A stretch of DNA of 64,000 bases from Pseudobutyrivibrio ruminis AD2017 (GTDB lineage Bacteria > Bacillota > Clostridia > Lachnospirales > Lachnospiraceae). Shown here piece by piece: positions 26,232 to 37,810 of this stretch (position 1 is the stretch's first letter; the number at the start of each line of letters is the position of its first letter). The stretch lies in NCBI RefSeq assembly GCF_000424305.1, contig NZ_AUJQ01000004.1, forward strand, positions 62,001 through 126,000. Direction: 5' to 3'. The translations under genes were made by a program, and so were the position numbers. Under the pieces are notes generated by a model that was not told the origin of the DNA, did not search any database, and saw only the letters and a program-made list of their open reading frames with translations.

Positions 26232-28508
26232 TTACATCTTCAGGTATTCCATACCTTGTTTTACCTCGTCGGGTACTACTCCCTCGTTCTTTTCCACTCT
26301 GTCGATTATGGTCTTCAGGTGGTTAAGAGCCTGGGAGCATTTTATTTCGTGGCGTGATATCATCTGCTCGTACATAGGATGGTTTGCCACCTTGGTACGA
26401 TATGCCTTGGCGAAGGTACAATGCTTGTTTAATATATTTCGCTCTGGCTTGTTTAGTCGGATACTTCCCTGAGCCTCGAAATTAATCCAAATAGTGTACT
26501 GCTTTGTGAAGGCCTCTCGCATGTTGTTGCGGGAAGACTTAAGCAGAGTCTTTACCTTTTCCTTATTTTCTGCCGACAGCTCCTTGTTCTTTCGATAGAA
26601 TGTGAAATAATCGTAGAAATCAGATGTTAGGCAATCACTTCCAATATCATTCCATCTAGAGCCCTGCTCCTTACGGCAAATCTCCCAACGGAAGGCGCCG
26701 CAGCAGTAAATCATCATCTTATCCAAATCATCGAATGTGAACATCGGAAATACGAATCGGCCTGGAGAATCTACCTTGATACCGCCGCACTCCTGCCACA
26801 TCATGGCACGCATACCACAGTTTGGAAGCAGGATGATATCTGGCTCCACGCGCTTAAGATATGGCTCGCTTTTTACGTTGGCGTCCATATCTGTGTAAAA
26901 TCCTTCTCGCAGGAAAATCTGATAATCCACGCTTTCGACCTTTTCCATGGCTTCCATAAGCTTAGAATGAGTCAGAAGCATTCTGGATGGTTCCATGCCA
27001 AAATCTTCCTTTGTCAAAACTGGACAGAAGGATGTCATCTTACCAGATGTGGTTCGGTTTGCTGAAACGAAGAAGTTGTTCATTTCAAACTTAACCTTCT
27101 GCTCCTGGTCCGCCATCCATTTAGGCATATCTGCCTCGGAAATATTTCCTGATTTACGCTCCTCCAAAACGAAGCCTCTGTAATCAAGGTCCAGCTCGTT
27201 TCGGCTTGGTTCACGCTTGCCGGCATACACCGCCCTAAGCCAGGTGTAGATTGTAAACATGTGCTCGCCTTCGCAGATGCTAGGCAATCTGTCCATAATA
27301 TCAGCAAGCTCGTTTGTGTATTCCTCACCTACGGCATCGTAATCTATGTAGCCGAAATTCAAAAACATGTTGATGATTGTATCAAGCTCACCGCCGTATG
27401 CTTCAAACTCCAGTGCTCTAAAGAAGGTCTTCTGATAAATCTCATAGAATATATCAACTGCCTTCTTTCTAACCTTTCTTTCGTTATCTTCCTTACCCTC
27501 TCTATCTGAAAGGGCAAGGTATTCTGCAATCTGTGCCTTGTATTCTGCTGTCTTATCTTCGTCGATTTCTGCAAACTCACAGATGTGCTCGAAGGTCTGA
27601 GTGAACTCGGCCTGCTTTTGCATCTTCGCCTCATCGAAGGCTGCTGCAGTGGCCTCGAAGTCATGGCTGTCATATTCACTCCAGCGCTGCTTGATAAGAG
27701 TCTTATCATACAGGCCCGATGTGGATATGAACTTGTACAGCATCTTCATCAGCTTAATAACGTTAGTCTGATCAGCTGCGCGCTCGGCAGCATAGATTCT
27801 CAGCCTGAAAATCTGATCAAACAAATCATTTCCATCTGTTGATAGAAGTACCGGAGCGAATTCATCCAGATAAAAGCCCATGGTTTCGGCGCATTCCATA
27901 GCACGAGCCATGTAGCCACAGCTGATTCCAATCACGCCATTTACTATTTCTGTTCGCTTGCCATAAATACTTTCTATCTCTTTATTATCTACAGAATTAA
28001 GGCTGTCGATGTAGTCGTGCTCCCAATCTAAGATTCCATCTTTAAGCTCAAGAGGCTCCATCTCCTCTAACATTGGAATCTCCCCAGGAGTCAGGCCCAC
28101 AGCCCTGCACTGCTTTCTGTATTCACCATTTATTCCGCGGCAGTAATCAGTGAAATCATCTACCTTTTTCTTGAGGTCATCGTAAATCTTAAATACATCA
28201 CGGCACTGTCTAAAGGCACCCTTAGCAAAACCAAAGATATACACTGGCTGTGCCTTAAAGATTCCTTCAAAGTCTGCCATGCACTTGTACGGACATTTGA
28301 TAACAGTGCAATCCTCTGCTGCAGTGTAATCAGCATCGTACTCATGATTCAGCGCATCAGAAAGCCCTGCCACCGTACCAGGTCCAAGGAGTAACTGCTT
28401 CCCTTTCCAGTCCTGACGCACAGCGCCACTCATAACTACATACACGCACTCCACCGCATCCCCTGCGTTTATTAACTTTTTGCCCTTTTCAATGGTGATT
28501 GGTTCCAA
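26232..28508 (-). CDS. Large protein with N-terminal cyclic-nucleotide-binding-like domain
   Basis: This 758-residue cytoplasmic protein is of unknown function. Residues about 1-110 resemble the Crp/cNMP-binding beta-roll (IEKGKKLINAGDAVECVYVVMSGAVRQDW, LLGPGTVAGLSD). The rest, about 640 residues, is mostly helical with many charged residues and no HTH, membrane segment or catalytic motif that I recognise. Late motifs such as LLPNCGMRAMMWQECGG and GRFVFPMFTFDDLDKMMIYC look conserved-domain-like. Homologues are probably common in Lachnospiraceae, but no function should be given. It has its own promoter. Confidence 0.7.
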   Translation of the reverse strand: MEPITIEKGKKLINAGDAVECVYVVMSGAVRQDWKGKQLLLGPGTVAGLSDALNHEYDADYTAAEDCTVIKCPYKCMADFEGIFKAQPVYIFGFAKGAFRQCRDVFKIYDDLKKKVDDFTDYCRGINGEYRKQCRAVGLTPGEIPMLEEMEPLELKDGILDWEHDYIDSLNSVDNKEIESIYGKRTEIVNGVIGISCGYMARAMECAETMGFYLDEFAPVLLSTDGNDLFDQIFRLRIYAAERAADQTNVIKLMKMLYKFISTSGLYDKTLIKQRWSEYDSHDFEATAAAFDEAKMQKQAEFTQTFEHICEFAEIDEDKTAEYKAQIAEYLALSDREGKEDNERKVRKKAVDIFYEIYQKTFFRALEFEAYGGELDTIINMFLNFGYIDYDAVGEEYTNELADIMDRLPSICEGEHMFTIYTWLRAVYAGKREPSRNELDLDYRGFVLEERKSGNISEADMPKWMADQEQKVKFEMNNFFVSANRTTSGKMTSFCPVLTKEDFGMEPSRMLLTHSKLMEAMEKVESVDYQIFLREGFYTDMDANVKSEPYLKRVEPDIILLPNCGMRAMMWQECGGIKVDSPGRFVFPMFTFDDLDKMMIYCCGAFRWEICRKEQGSRWNDIGSDCLTSDFYDYFTFYRKNKELSAENKEKVKTLLKSSRNNMREAFTKQYTIWINFEAQGSIRLNKPERNILNKHCTFAKAYRTKVANHPMYEQMISRHEIKCSQALNHLKTIIDRVEKNEGVVPDEVKQGMEYLKM

Positions 28509-28600
28509 AGTTTTCCCCCAATAGTTGCATATACCACAATGTCAATTATTCCCACTGGCCTGCCGGCACACTTTCCAGCAGGATACTACAAGTTACTATA

Positions 28601-28629
28601 ATTATAGAATTGTCTGAATATTATTGCAA
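28601..28629 (-). promoter_or_regulatory. Promoter of the cyclic-nucleotide-domain gene
   Basis: TTGCAA (28629-28624), a 17-nt spacer and TATAAT (28606-28601) on the minus strand form a strong sigma-A promoter. A leader of about 85 nt follows and contains a hairpin CCTGCTGG/CCGGCAGG near 28559-28582. Confidence 0.6.
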
Positions 28630-28671
28630 TTCCACAGGAATAAATTCACAAAAATTTAACGGCTGAGGGGA

Positions 28672-31701
<3,030 letters not shown>

Positions 31702-31706
31702 TTAAA

Positions 31707-32345
31707 TTATTTTGTACCGAAGATTCTGTCTCCAGCATCGCCAAGACCTGGGCAGATGTATGCGTCGCTGTTAAGCTCGCGGTCGATGTGACCTACATAA
31801 ATCTGAACGTCTGGATGTGCCTCGTGAAGAGCACGAACTCCTTCTGGAGCAGCGATGATAGCCATGAATTTGATGCGCTTACCACCGTGCTGCTTGATAA
31901 GGCTGATAGCGTCGATAGCTGAACCACCAGTTGCAAGCATAGGATCTGTTACAACGATAAGACGCTCTTCGATTGGGCTAGGAAGCTTGCAGTAGTATTC
32001 GTGTGGGATGTGTGTCTCCTCATCACGGTACATACCGATGTGACCAATCTTTGCTGTAGGAACGAGCTGCTGGATACCGTTAACCATACCAAGACCTGCA
32101 CGAAGGATTGGCACGATTGCCATCTTACGACCAGCGATAACTGGTGCCATGCACTTCTCGATAGGTGTCTCACATTCGATGTCTACTGTCTGTAAATCGT
32201 TAAGGGCTTCAAAAGCCTCAAGCATAGCTATTTCTTCTACAAGAGCTCTGAACTCTGCTGTTCCAGTGTTCTTGTCTCTGAGCATTGTAATTTTGTGCTG
32301 AAGTAAAGGATGTGTTAACTCTACTACATTATCTAACTTTTCCAT
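31707..32345 (-). CDS. upp: Uracil phosphoribosyltransferase
   Basis: This 212-residue enzyme converts uracil and PRPP to UMP in pyrimidine salvage. It has the conserved [12 protein letters not shown] and the PRPP-binding [17 protein letters not shown] motif, and ends with [15 protein letters not shown], typical of the family. It is 24 nt downstream of the uracil permease gene and forms an operon with it. Confidence 0.97.
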   Translation of the reverse strand: MEKLDNVVELTHPLLQHKITMLRDKNTGTAEFRALVEEIAMLEAFEALNDLQTVDIECETPIEKCMAPVIAGRKMAIVPILRAGLGMVNGIQQLVPTAKIGHIGMYRDEETHIPHEYYCKLPSPIEERLIVVTDPMLATGGSAIDAISLIKQHGGKRIKFMAIIAAPEGVRALHEAHPDVQIYVGHIDRELNSDAYICPGLGDAGDRIFGTK

Positions 32346-32369
32346 TAGATTCCTCCTAATATATCATAA

Positions 32370-33758
32370 TTATTTATTTGAGCTTGCATTATTTTCTGCA
32401 GCTTTAAATTTATCACCAGCTGGGATTACAGTATCCATTGCGCCATACTCGTAATCTCTGCCAGGGATTATCGCGTTAAGTAAGATTCCTGCGATTGCAG
32501 CAATAGCGAGGCTAGTAAGTGTGATGTCTGTGCCTGCTACTGTGAATGTAAGACCATCAGAAAATCCAAGGCCTGAAACAAGGATAACTGCTGCAATGAT
32601 AAGGTTTCTAGACTGTGTGAAATCTACCTTGTTTTCTACAACATTTCTTACTCCTATTGCACTTATCATACCATAAAGCATGAAGCTTATTCCACCTACA
32701 ATTGCGCTAGGCATTGTACCGATGATACCAGCCATCTTAGGGATGAATGAAAGAACGATTGCATAAACAGCAGCGATTCTGATTACCTTTGGATCGTGAA
32801 CCTTTGAAAGCTCAAGTACGCCTGTGTTCTCACCGTATGTAGTGTTTGCAGGGCCACCGAACATTGCTGAAAGTGATGTTGCAAGTCCGTCACCGATAAG
32901 TGTGCGGTGAAGACCTGGGTCAGAAACTAAATCCTCTCCAACTGTTGCAGAGATTGCTGACATATCACCGATGTGCTCCATCATAGTAGCGATAGCGATT
33001 GGTGCCATAACAAGGATTGCTGAGATGTCGAATTTGCAGATGAAGAAATCTGGCAAACCTACCCATGCAGCCTGGTTAACTGATGCGAAGTCAAATATTG
33101 CACTGCCGTCAGCATTTGTCATACCAAATGCATTGAAGATAAGTGCGCAAACATATGAAATTGTAACACCCATAAGAATTGGAATGATTCTGAAAATGCC
33201 CTTACCCCAGATATTGAAGATAATAACTACTGCAAGAGCTATAATAGCAAGAAGCCAGTTCTGCGAAGCGTTTGTGATAGCAGATGGCGCAAGTGAAAGT
33301 CCGATACAAATGATGATTGGGCCTGTAACAACAGGTGGTAAGAACTTCATAACCTTCTTAATACCAACCATTTTGATAACTACTGCAAGTACAAGATAAA
33401 GAAGACCTGCAATTACGATACCACCACATGCATATGGAAGCTTTTCGCCCATTGTCATGTTTTTGAAAATTCCTGTATTTAAATTAGCAACTGTGTGAAA
33501 TCCGCCAAGAAAAGCAAATGATGAACCAAGAAAAGCGGGAACTTTGAACTTTGAACAAAGATGGAAAAATAAAGTACCGATACCGGCGAAAAATAAAGTG
33601 ACTTGAATTGAAAGGCCTTGCCCTTCGAAATAATTGTTGACTAAAATAGGGACTAAAATAGTCGCTCCAAACATCGCGAATAAGTGCTGAAGCCCTAAAA
33701 TCAACATTTTTGGTCTGCCTAGTGTCGAGGCATCTTTGATTGGTGCATGTTCTCTCAT
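32370..33758 (-). CDS. uraA: Uracil permease (NCS2 family)
   Basis: This 462-residue membrane transporter of the nucleobase-cation symporter-2 family has about fourteen hydrophobic segments. It starts near LILGLQHLFAMFGATILVPIL, the family N-terminal signature, and has GLATSLSAMFGGPANTTYGENTGVL in the middle (NCS2 motif with the QxxGEN-like element). The C-terminus after residue 430 is polar. It is transcribed with upp, which makes uracil the likely substrate. Confidence 0.93.
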   Translation of the reverse strand: MREHAPIKDASTLGRPKMLILGLQHLFAMFGATILVPILVNNYFEGQGLSIQVTLFFAGIGTLFFHLCSKFKVPAFLGSSFAFLGGFHTVANLNTGIFKNMTMGEKLPYACGGIVIAGLLYLVLAVVIKMVGIKKVMKFLPPVVTGPIIICIGLSLAPSAITNASQNWLLAIIALAVVIIFNIWGKGIFRIIPILMGVTISYVCALIFNAFGMTNADGSAIFDFASVNQAAWVGLPDFFICKFDISAILVMAPIAIATMMEHIGDMSAISATVGEDLVSDPGLHRTLIGDGLATSLSAMFGGPANTTYGENTGVLELSKVHDPKVIRIAAVYAIVLSFIPKMAGIIGTMPSAIVGGISFMLYGMISAIGVRNVVENKVDFTQSRNLIIAAVILVSGLGFSDGLTFTVAGTDITLTSLAIAAIAGILLNAIIPGRDYEYGAMDTVIPAGDKFKAAENNASSNK

Positions 33759-33821
33759 ACATTTCCTCCTTAAATATACTCAAACTTTCAATATCCTATC
33801 ACAAATCTTTTTATAAGTCTA

Positions 33822-34586
33822 CTACAAAATAAAAAGATTTGCGATTAGTCCTAAAATCAAAAGATGTACTGGGTAGAATAAGTAAAAGAAAAGCCTAAGT
33901 GCTTTGTTATCCAATCCTCTGTTTCCTTCGTAAAAATACATAGGAATAAGCATAAGAAATGCCCACACTTCTATTGAGCCATCACAAACAGCAAGTACAG
34001 CTACACCTGTAGCAAATGATATCAGTCGGTCCATCTTAGTGCCGTTTCCTCGCCAAGCATACATAACTGCAATACAGCAAATGCCACCTGGACCATAATC
34101 AAGGTTAGTAAGATATGCAAAAAGCATTCCTGCAAGCAGTACCAAAATTTTCGATACATAAATAAGCTTAGTATCGATTGGCTTTTTTTCGATTTCTGAA
34201 ATCACATATAAAACGATTAGTCCAACCAACAGCTCCCATAAAACATTATTTTTTTCGAATGTAAATAATGTGTTTCTGCTCACAAGGTTAAATGGGATCT
34301 CTGAAATCAGTGCAACAAGTAATAATCTAAGGCCATATTTTTTGACATTGCGGGTGTGTAAAAAGCCTTCCACCAGCATGTAGCAGTAGATTGGAAATGC
34401 CATACGGCCTATATATCTCATCACATGGTATAAATCGATGGCATTGATAAATGAAAATGGCTCAATGCCCTGACTAATCATGTTTGCCACCAGCGTTACA
34501 CCCATGTGATCTATCAGCATAGTGATGACTGCTATTAATTTTAAATCTGTTCCTGTAATTTCAAACCCCGTCTGCTTTGTGCCCAT
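33822..34586 (-). CDS. TraX family membrane protein
   Basis: This protein of about 254 residues has eight or so membrane segments and the TraX hallmark TGTDLKLIAVITMLIDHMG at the N-terminus, followed by YIGRMAFPIYCYMLVEGFLHTRN. TraX from F plasmid acetylates pilin; chromosomal homologues in Firmicutes are probably acyltransferases acting on envelope molecules. The ATG at 34586 overlaps the preceding stop as TAATG; an ATG at 34601 is the alternative. Confidence 0.85.
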   Translation of the reverse strand: MGTKQTGFEITGTDLKLIAVITMLIDHMGVTLVANMISQGIEPFSFINAIDLYHVMRYIGRMAFPIYCYMLVEGFLHTRNVKKYGLRLLLVALISEIPFNLVSRNTLFTFEKNNVLWELLVGLIVLYVISEIEKKPIDTKLIYVSKILVLLAGMLFAYLTNLDYGPGGICCIAVMYAWRGNGTKMDRLISFATGVAVLAVCDGSIEVWAFLMLIPMYFYEGNRGLDNKALRLFFYLFYPVHLLILGLIANLFIL

Positions 34587-35062
34587 TATTTTACCAACCA
34601 TTCAATAAATTCTCTGACAGCCCCTCTTCCACCGTCCTTTTTAGATACAAAATCTGCTAAATCGATTACCTCATCACAAGCATCTGCTGGGCAGCCTACT
34701 AATCCGCCGGCTTCCTGAATGCGCTTCATACAATCGTAATCATTCATATCATCTCCACAGTACGCGCACTGTGAAAGAGCTACGCCAGATTTATCCAAAA
34801 TCTCTGTAAGCTTTGCAAACTTGTCACCAACACCCTGGTAGATTTCTGTAATACCAAGCTCCTTAGCTCTGTTTTCGACGATTCTGCTGGTGCGACCAGT
34901 GATGATAACTGGGATGATGCCATTTGGCATGCCGATATGGCAAATTCCGTAGCCGTCCTTTGCAGAGAAGGCCTTCATAGCCTCACCGTCCTGTCCCATA
35001 TATATGTGTCCGTCTGTAAGAGTGCCATCAACATCAAGCACTAAATATTTAATATTCTTCAT
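34586..35062 (-). CDS. HAD-family phosphatase, KdsC/YrbI type
   Basis: This 158-residue HAD hydrolase of the KdsC group has motif I LVLDVDGTLTDG, motif II VIITGRTS, and motif III GDDMNDYDCMKRIQEAG. KdsC makes KDO in Gram-negative bacteria; in a Gram-positive genome the protein more likely dephosphorylates a nonulosonate or another sugar acid. The precise substrate is unknown. Its ribosome-binding site lies inside the 3' arm of a terminator-like hairpin immediately upstream. Confidence 0.85.
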   Translation of the reverse strand: MKNIKYLVLDVDGTLTDGHIYMGQDGEAMKAFSAKDGYGICHIGMPNGIIPVIITGRTSRIVENRAKELGITEIYQGVGDKFAKLTEILDKSGVALSQCAYCGDDMNDYDCMKRIQEAGGLVGCPADACDEVIDLADFVSKKDGGRGAVREFIEWLVK

Positions 35063-35092
35063 AAAAAAACTCCTTAGAAAAACTCTAAGGAG
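35063..35092 (-). terminator. Terminator-like hairpin overlapping the RBS of the HAD gene
   Basis: In the transcript CTCCTTAGA pairs with TCTAAGGAG around GTTTT, followed by TTTTTTT and then the ATG of the HAD gene at 35062. The 3' arm contains AAGGAG, the only Shine-Dalgarno for that gene. The hairpin can therefore end the antiporter transcript and can hide the HAD ribosome-binding site in read-through RNA. Confidence 0.8.
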
Positions 35093-35103
35093 ATTTTAAC
35101 ATA

Positions 35104-36642
35104 TTATGCAGTAACTTTCCTCTGTGAAATACTTTTAATTGCAAGAAGTGTTCCAATCATGAGGGCGATACCGATGATTAAGCAGATGGCCCAGTTTCTA
35201 ATGAAACCTGAAATGATGTAAGAAACAAGGGATACTGCTGCAACTGTGATGGCGTATGGAAGCTGTGTGCTTACGTGTTTGATATGTTCACACTCAGCAC
35301 CGGCTGATGCCATGATAGTTGTATCTGAAATTGGTGAGCAGTGATCGCCACAAACGGCTCCTGCCATACATGCCGAAATAGCAATAATCATAAGCTCGTT
35401 GTTAATGTCACCGCCGAATACATTTACAACGATAGGAATGAGGATACCAAATGTTCCCCATGAAGTTCCAGTTGCAAATGCAAGGAAGATACCTACAACG
35501 AAAACAATTGCTGGAATAAGGTTCATAAGTGCTGCATTGTCTGCAATGTTTGCAACGATTCCAGCTACATATTCTGCAGCGCCAAGAGAATCAGTCATAG
35601 ACTTAAGTGTCCATGCAAATGTAAGAACAAGGATTGCAGGCACCATACTCTTGAAGCCCTCAGGGATAGCATTCATACATTCATTGAAGCTAAGAACCGA
35701 AGTCGCAAGGAAGAATACGATTGTGATAATAAGTGCAACTACTGAACCATAAACAAGTCCAACTGATGCATCAGAATTAGAGAATGCATCGATAAAGCTT
35801 GTGCCTTCGAAGAATCCGCCTGTGTAAATCATTCCGATAACGCAGCAGATGATAAGGGCTGCGATTGGAAGTACAAGGTGAATAACTTTACCTCTTTCAG
35901 AGATAGGTGGATGTGGCTGGTCCTCAGCACCTGTAAGGCTGGCTGCATCCTTCTTCTTTCTCTGTTTAACCTCTGCCATGTGCTTGAGCTCGGCAAGGTT
36001 CATTGAGCCGTAATCAAAATTCATGTAAGTGATGGTGAACATCATTACAAGTGTAAGCAATGCGTAGAAGTTGTAAGGGATGGCTCTGATGAAAAGTGTA
36101 AGGCCATTTGCCCCATCAACGAAGCCAGTTACTGCAGCTGCCCATGATGAAATAGGGGCGATGATGCAGACAGGAGCTGCCGTTGCATCGATAAGGTAAG
36201 CCAGCTTTTCTCTTGAAATGCCATGCTTGTCAGTAACAGGTCTCATAACCGAACCAACTGTAAGACAGTTGAAATAATCATCGATGAAGATAAGTATACC
36301 AAGGATGATTGTTGCGACCTGGGCGCCTGCCTTTGTCTTCACGTGAGTAACTGCCCATTTTCCAAATGCGGCGGAACCACCGGCTCTGTTCATAAGCATA
36401 ACCATGCTTCCCAAAACAACAAGGAATGTAAGGATACCTACGTTCCAGCTGTCTGAAAGCTGAGCAATCATTCCATCTACAAAGATGTGCTCCATTGCGG
36501 CAGTGATGTTGAAGCTAGCGTACAACAATCCGCCTGAAACGATTCCGATGAAAAGTGATGAATAAACTTCCTTTGTAATCAGCGCTAACAAAATAGCGAT
36601 AAATGGTGGAAGTAAAGACCATATAGTGTTAGTAAATTCCAT
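35104..36642 (-). CDS. Na+/H+ antiporter, NhaC family
   Basis: This 512-residue membrane protein has about twelve segments. It contains VLGSMVMLMNRAGGSAAFGKW, IDDYFNCLTVGSVMRPVTDKH and CGDHCSPISDTTIMASAGAECEHI, which are hallmark stretches of the NhaC family (PF03553). The start codon lies 14 nt inside the dapA end, so the two genes overlap and are likely coupled. It may exchange Na+ (or an amino acid such as lysine in some paralogues) for H+. Being downstream of a lysine riboswitch in one operon leaves a lysine-related transport role open. Confidence 0.88.
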   Translation of the reverse strand: MEFTNTIWSLLPPFIAILLALITKEVYSSLFIGIVSGGLLYASFNITAAMEHIFVDGMIAQLSDSWNVGILTFLVVLGSMVMLMNRAGGSAAFGKWAVTHVKTKAGAQVATIILGILIFIDDYFNCLTVGSVMRPVTDKHGISREKLAYLIDATAAPVCIIAPISSWAAAVTGFVDGANGLTLFIRAIPYNFYALLTLVMMFTITYMNFDYGSMNLAELKHMAEVKQRKKKDAASLTGAEDQPHPPISERGKVIHLVLPIAALIICCVIGMIYTGGFFEGTSFIDAFSNSDASVGLVYGSVVALIITIVFFLATSVLSFNECMNAIPEGFKSMVPAILVLTFAWTLKSMTDSLGAAEYVAGIVANIADNAALMNLIPAIVFVVGIFLAFATGTSWGTFGILIPIVVNVFGGDINNELMIIAISACMAGAVCGDHCSPISDTTIMASAGAECEHIKHVSTQLPYAITVAAVSLVSYIISGFIRNWAICLIIGIALMIGTLLAIKSISQRKVTA

Positions 36643-37513
36643 AAAGCTTCAAATTCTCCTTTAAAACATTTGCGTTAGCCTCTTCCATTTCTGTAAGAGG
36701 TTTTCTTAGAGGACCAACCTCATATCCCATAAGGTTTAGCGCCTTTTTAACAGGGATTGGATTTACCTCTGAAAACAGGCTGTCGATTAATGGAAGTGCG
36801 TCAAACTGCATTTCTGCAGCCTTTTTGAAATCTCCATCAAGACATGCCTGACATATATCATGAGTCTGCTTAGGTGCCACATTTGAAAGAACGGATATGA
36901 CTCCGATGCCACCTAAAGACATGATTGGCACAATTTGATCATCATTGCCGGAATAAACATCCATGCAGCCATCTGCTAAATGCATAAGCTTTGCAATCTG
37001 GCTGATATTTCCTGATGCTTCCTTAATGGCAACGATATTTTTAACATCCTTGGCAAGCTTAACTGCTGTTTCTGGAAGGATGTTGCAGCCTGTACGGCTT
37101 GGGACATTGTAGAGGATGCATGGGATGTTGATTGCATCTGCTGTATCTTTGAAATGCTCGTACAATCCACCCTGAGTTGCTTTGTTGTAATAAGGTGTTA
37201 CAAGAAGCACTGCATCTGCGCCAGCAGCCTCAGCTTCCTTTGACAGGTAGATGGCTGTTTCTGTGCTGTTTGAACCAGTGCCAGCAATTACTGGTACGCG
37301 GCCATTTACAGTTTTCACACAATGAGCGATTACATCGATGTGCTCTTCGTGAGAGAGTGTGGATGCTTCGCCTGTTGTGCCACAGATTACAATGGCATCA
37401 GTGCTGTTTTTGATTTGGTATTCGATTAGCTCATCAAGCTTCTCGTAATTAACTGTTGTGTCTTCGTTGAATGGTGTAACGATTGCTACTGCTGCGCCAG
37501 TAAATATACTCAT
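36629..37513 (-). CDS. dapA: 4-hydroxy-tetrahydrodipicolinate synthase
   Basis: This 294-residue enzyme condenses pyruvate with aspartate semialdehyde in the lysine/diaminopimelate pathway. It starts MSIFTGAAVAIVTPFNEDTT and has CGTTGEASTLSHEEH, the Tyr in LYNVPSRTGCN and the Schiff-base Lys in IVAIKEASGN. The ATG at 37513 has AGGAGG upstream; further upstream the open frame enters the riboswitch. Expression is controlled by the lysine riboswitch that precedes it. Confidence 0.96.
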   Translation of the reverse strand: MSIFTGAAVAIVTPFNEDTTVNYEKLDELIEYQIKNSTDAIVICGTTGEASTLSHEEHIDVIAHCVKTVNGRVPVIAGTGSNSTETAIYLSKEAEAAGADAVLLVTPYYNKATQGGLYEHFKDTADAINIPCILYNVPSRTGCNILPETAVKLAKDVKNIVAIKEASGNISQIAKLMHLADGCMDVYSGNDDQIVPIMSLGGIGVISVLSNVAPKQTHDICQACLDGDFKKAAEMQFDALPLIDSLFSEVNPIPVKKALNLMGYEVGPLRKPLTEMEEANANVLKENLKLYGIY

Positions 37514-37529
37514 TTTTCTCCTCCTAATA

Positions 37530-37562
37530 AAAAAAAGCTCCTCACCAAAAATGAGTAGCTTT
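37530..37562 (-). terminator. Riboswitch expression-platform terminator
   Basis: AAAGCTACTCA and TGAGGAGCTTT (minus strand 37562-37552 and 37544-37534) form a stem followed by TTTTTTT, 17 nt before the dapA ATG. This is the OFF-state terminator of the lysine riboswitch. Confidence 0.88.
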
Positions 37563-37576
37563 AAAATCCATTTTAT

Positions 37577-37751
37577 GATAGCTCCCCATCTTTTGCACAA
37601 ATACAATTGATGACAGTCATACGAATGTTATCCGTATGCCCAGGACAAGCAACTACAGTCACTGCTCTCCTTCGGCGAAATTCCCTTTTATCTCATATCA
37701 CTTGGGCCTGTCCCATCAATGAGATTACTAATGTTTCTCGCAACCTCTATC
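37577..37751 (-). promoter_or_regulatory. Lysine riboswitch (L box) aptamer
   Basis: Read on the minus strand the element has the L-box landmarks in order: GATAGAGGTTGCGA, AGTA, AAAGGGAA, CGCCGAAG, CTGGGCAT and GACTGTCATC, then GGGGAGCTATC, whose CTATC closes P1 with the initial GATAG. It lies between a strong promoter and the dapA terminator. Lysine binding would favour the terminator and switch off dapA and the NhaC gene. Confidence 0.93.
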
Positions 37752-37769
37752 TCTTATTAAGTTGTCCCC

Positions 37770-37798
37770 ATAGTACATCTTCACATACTATATGTCAA
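37770..37798 (-). promoter_or_regulatory. Promoter of the dapA transcript
   Basis: A perfect TTGACA (37798-37793), a 17-nt spacer and TACTAT (37775-37770) on the minus strand. Transcription would begin about 12 nt before the riboswitch P1 helix. Confidence 0.8.
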
Positions 37799-37810
37799 TA
37801 AAATTTTTCA

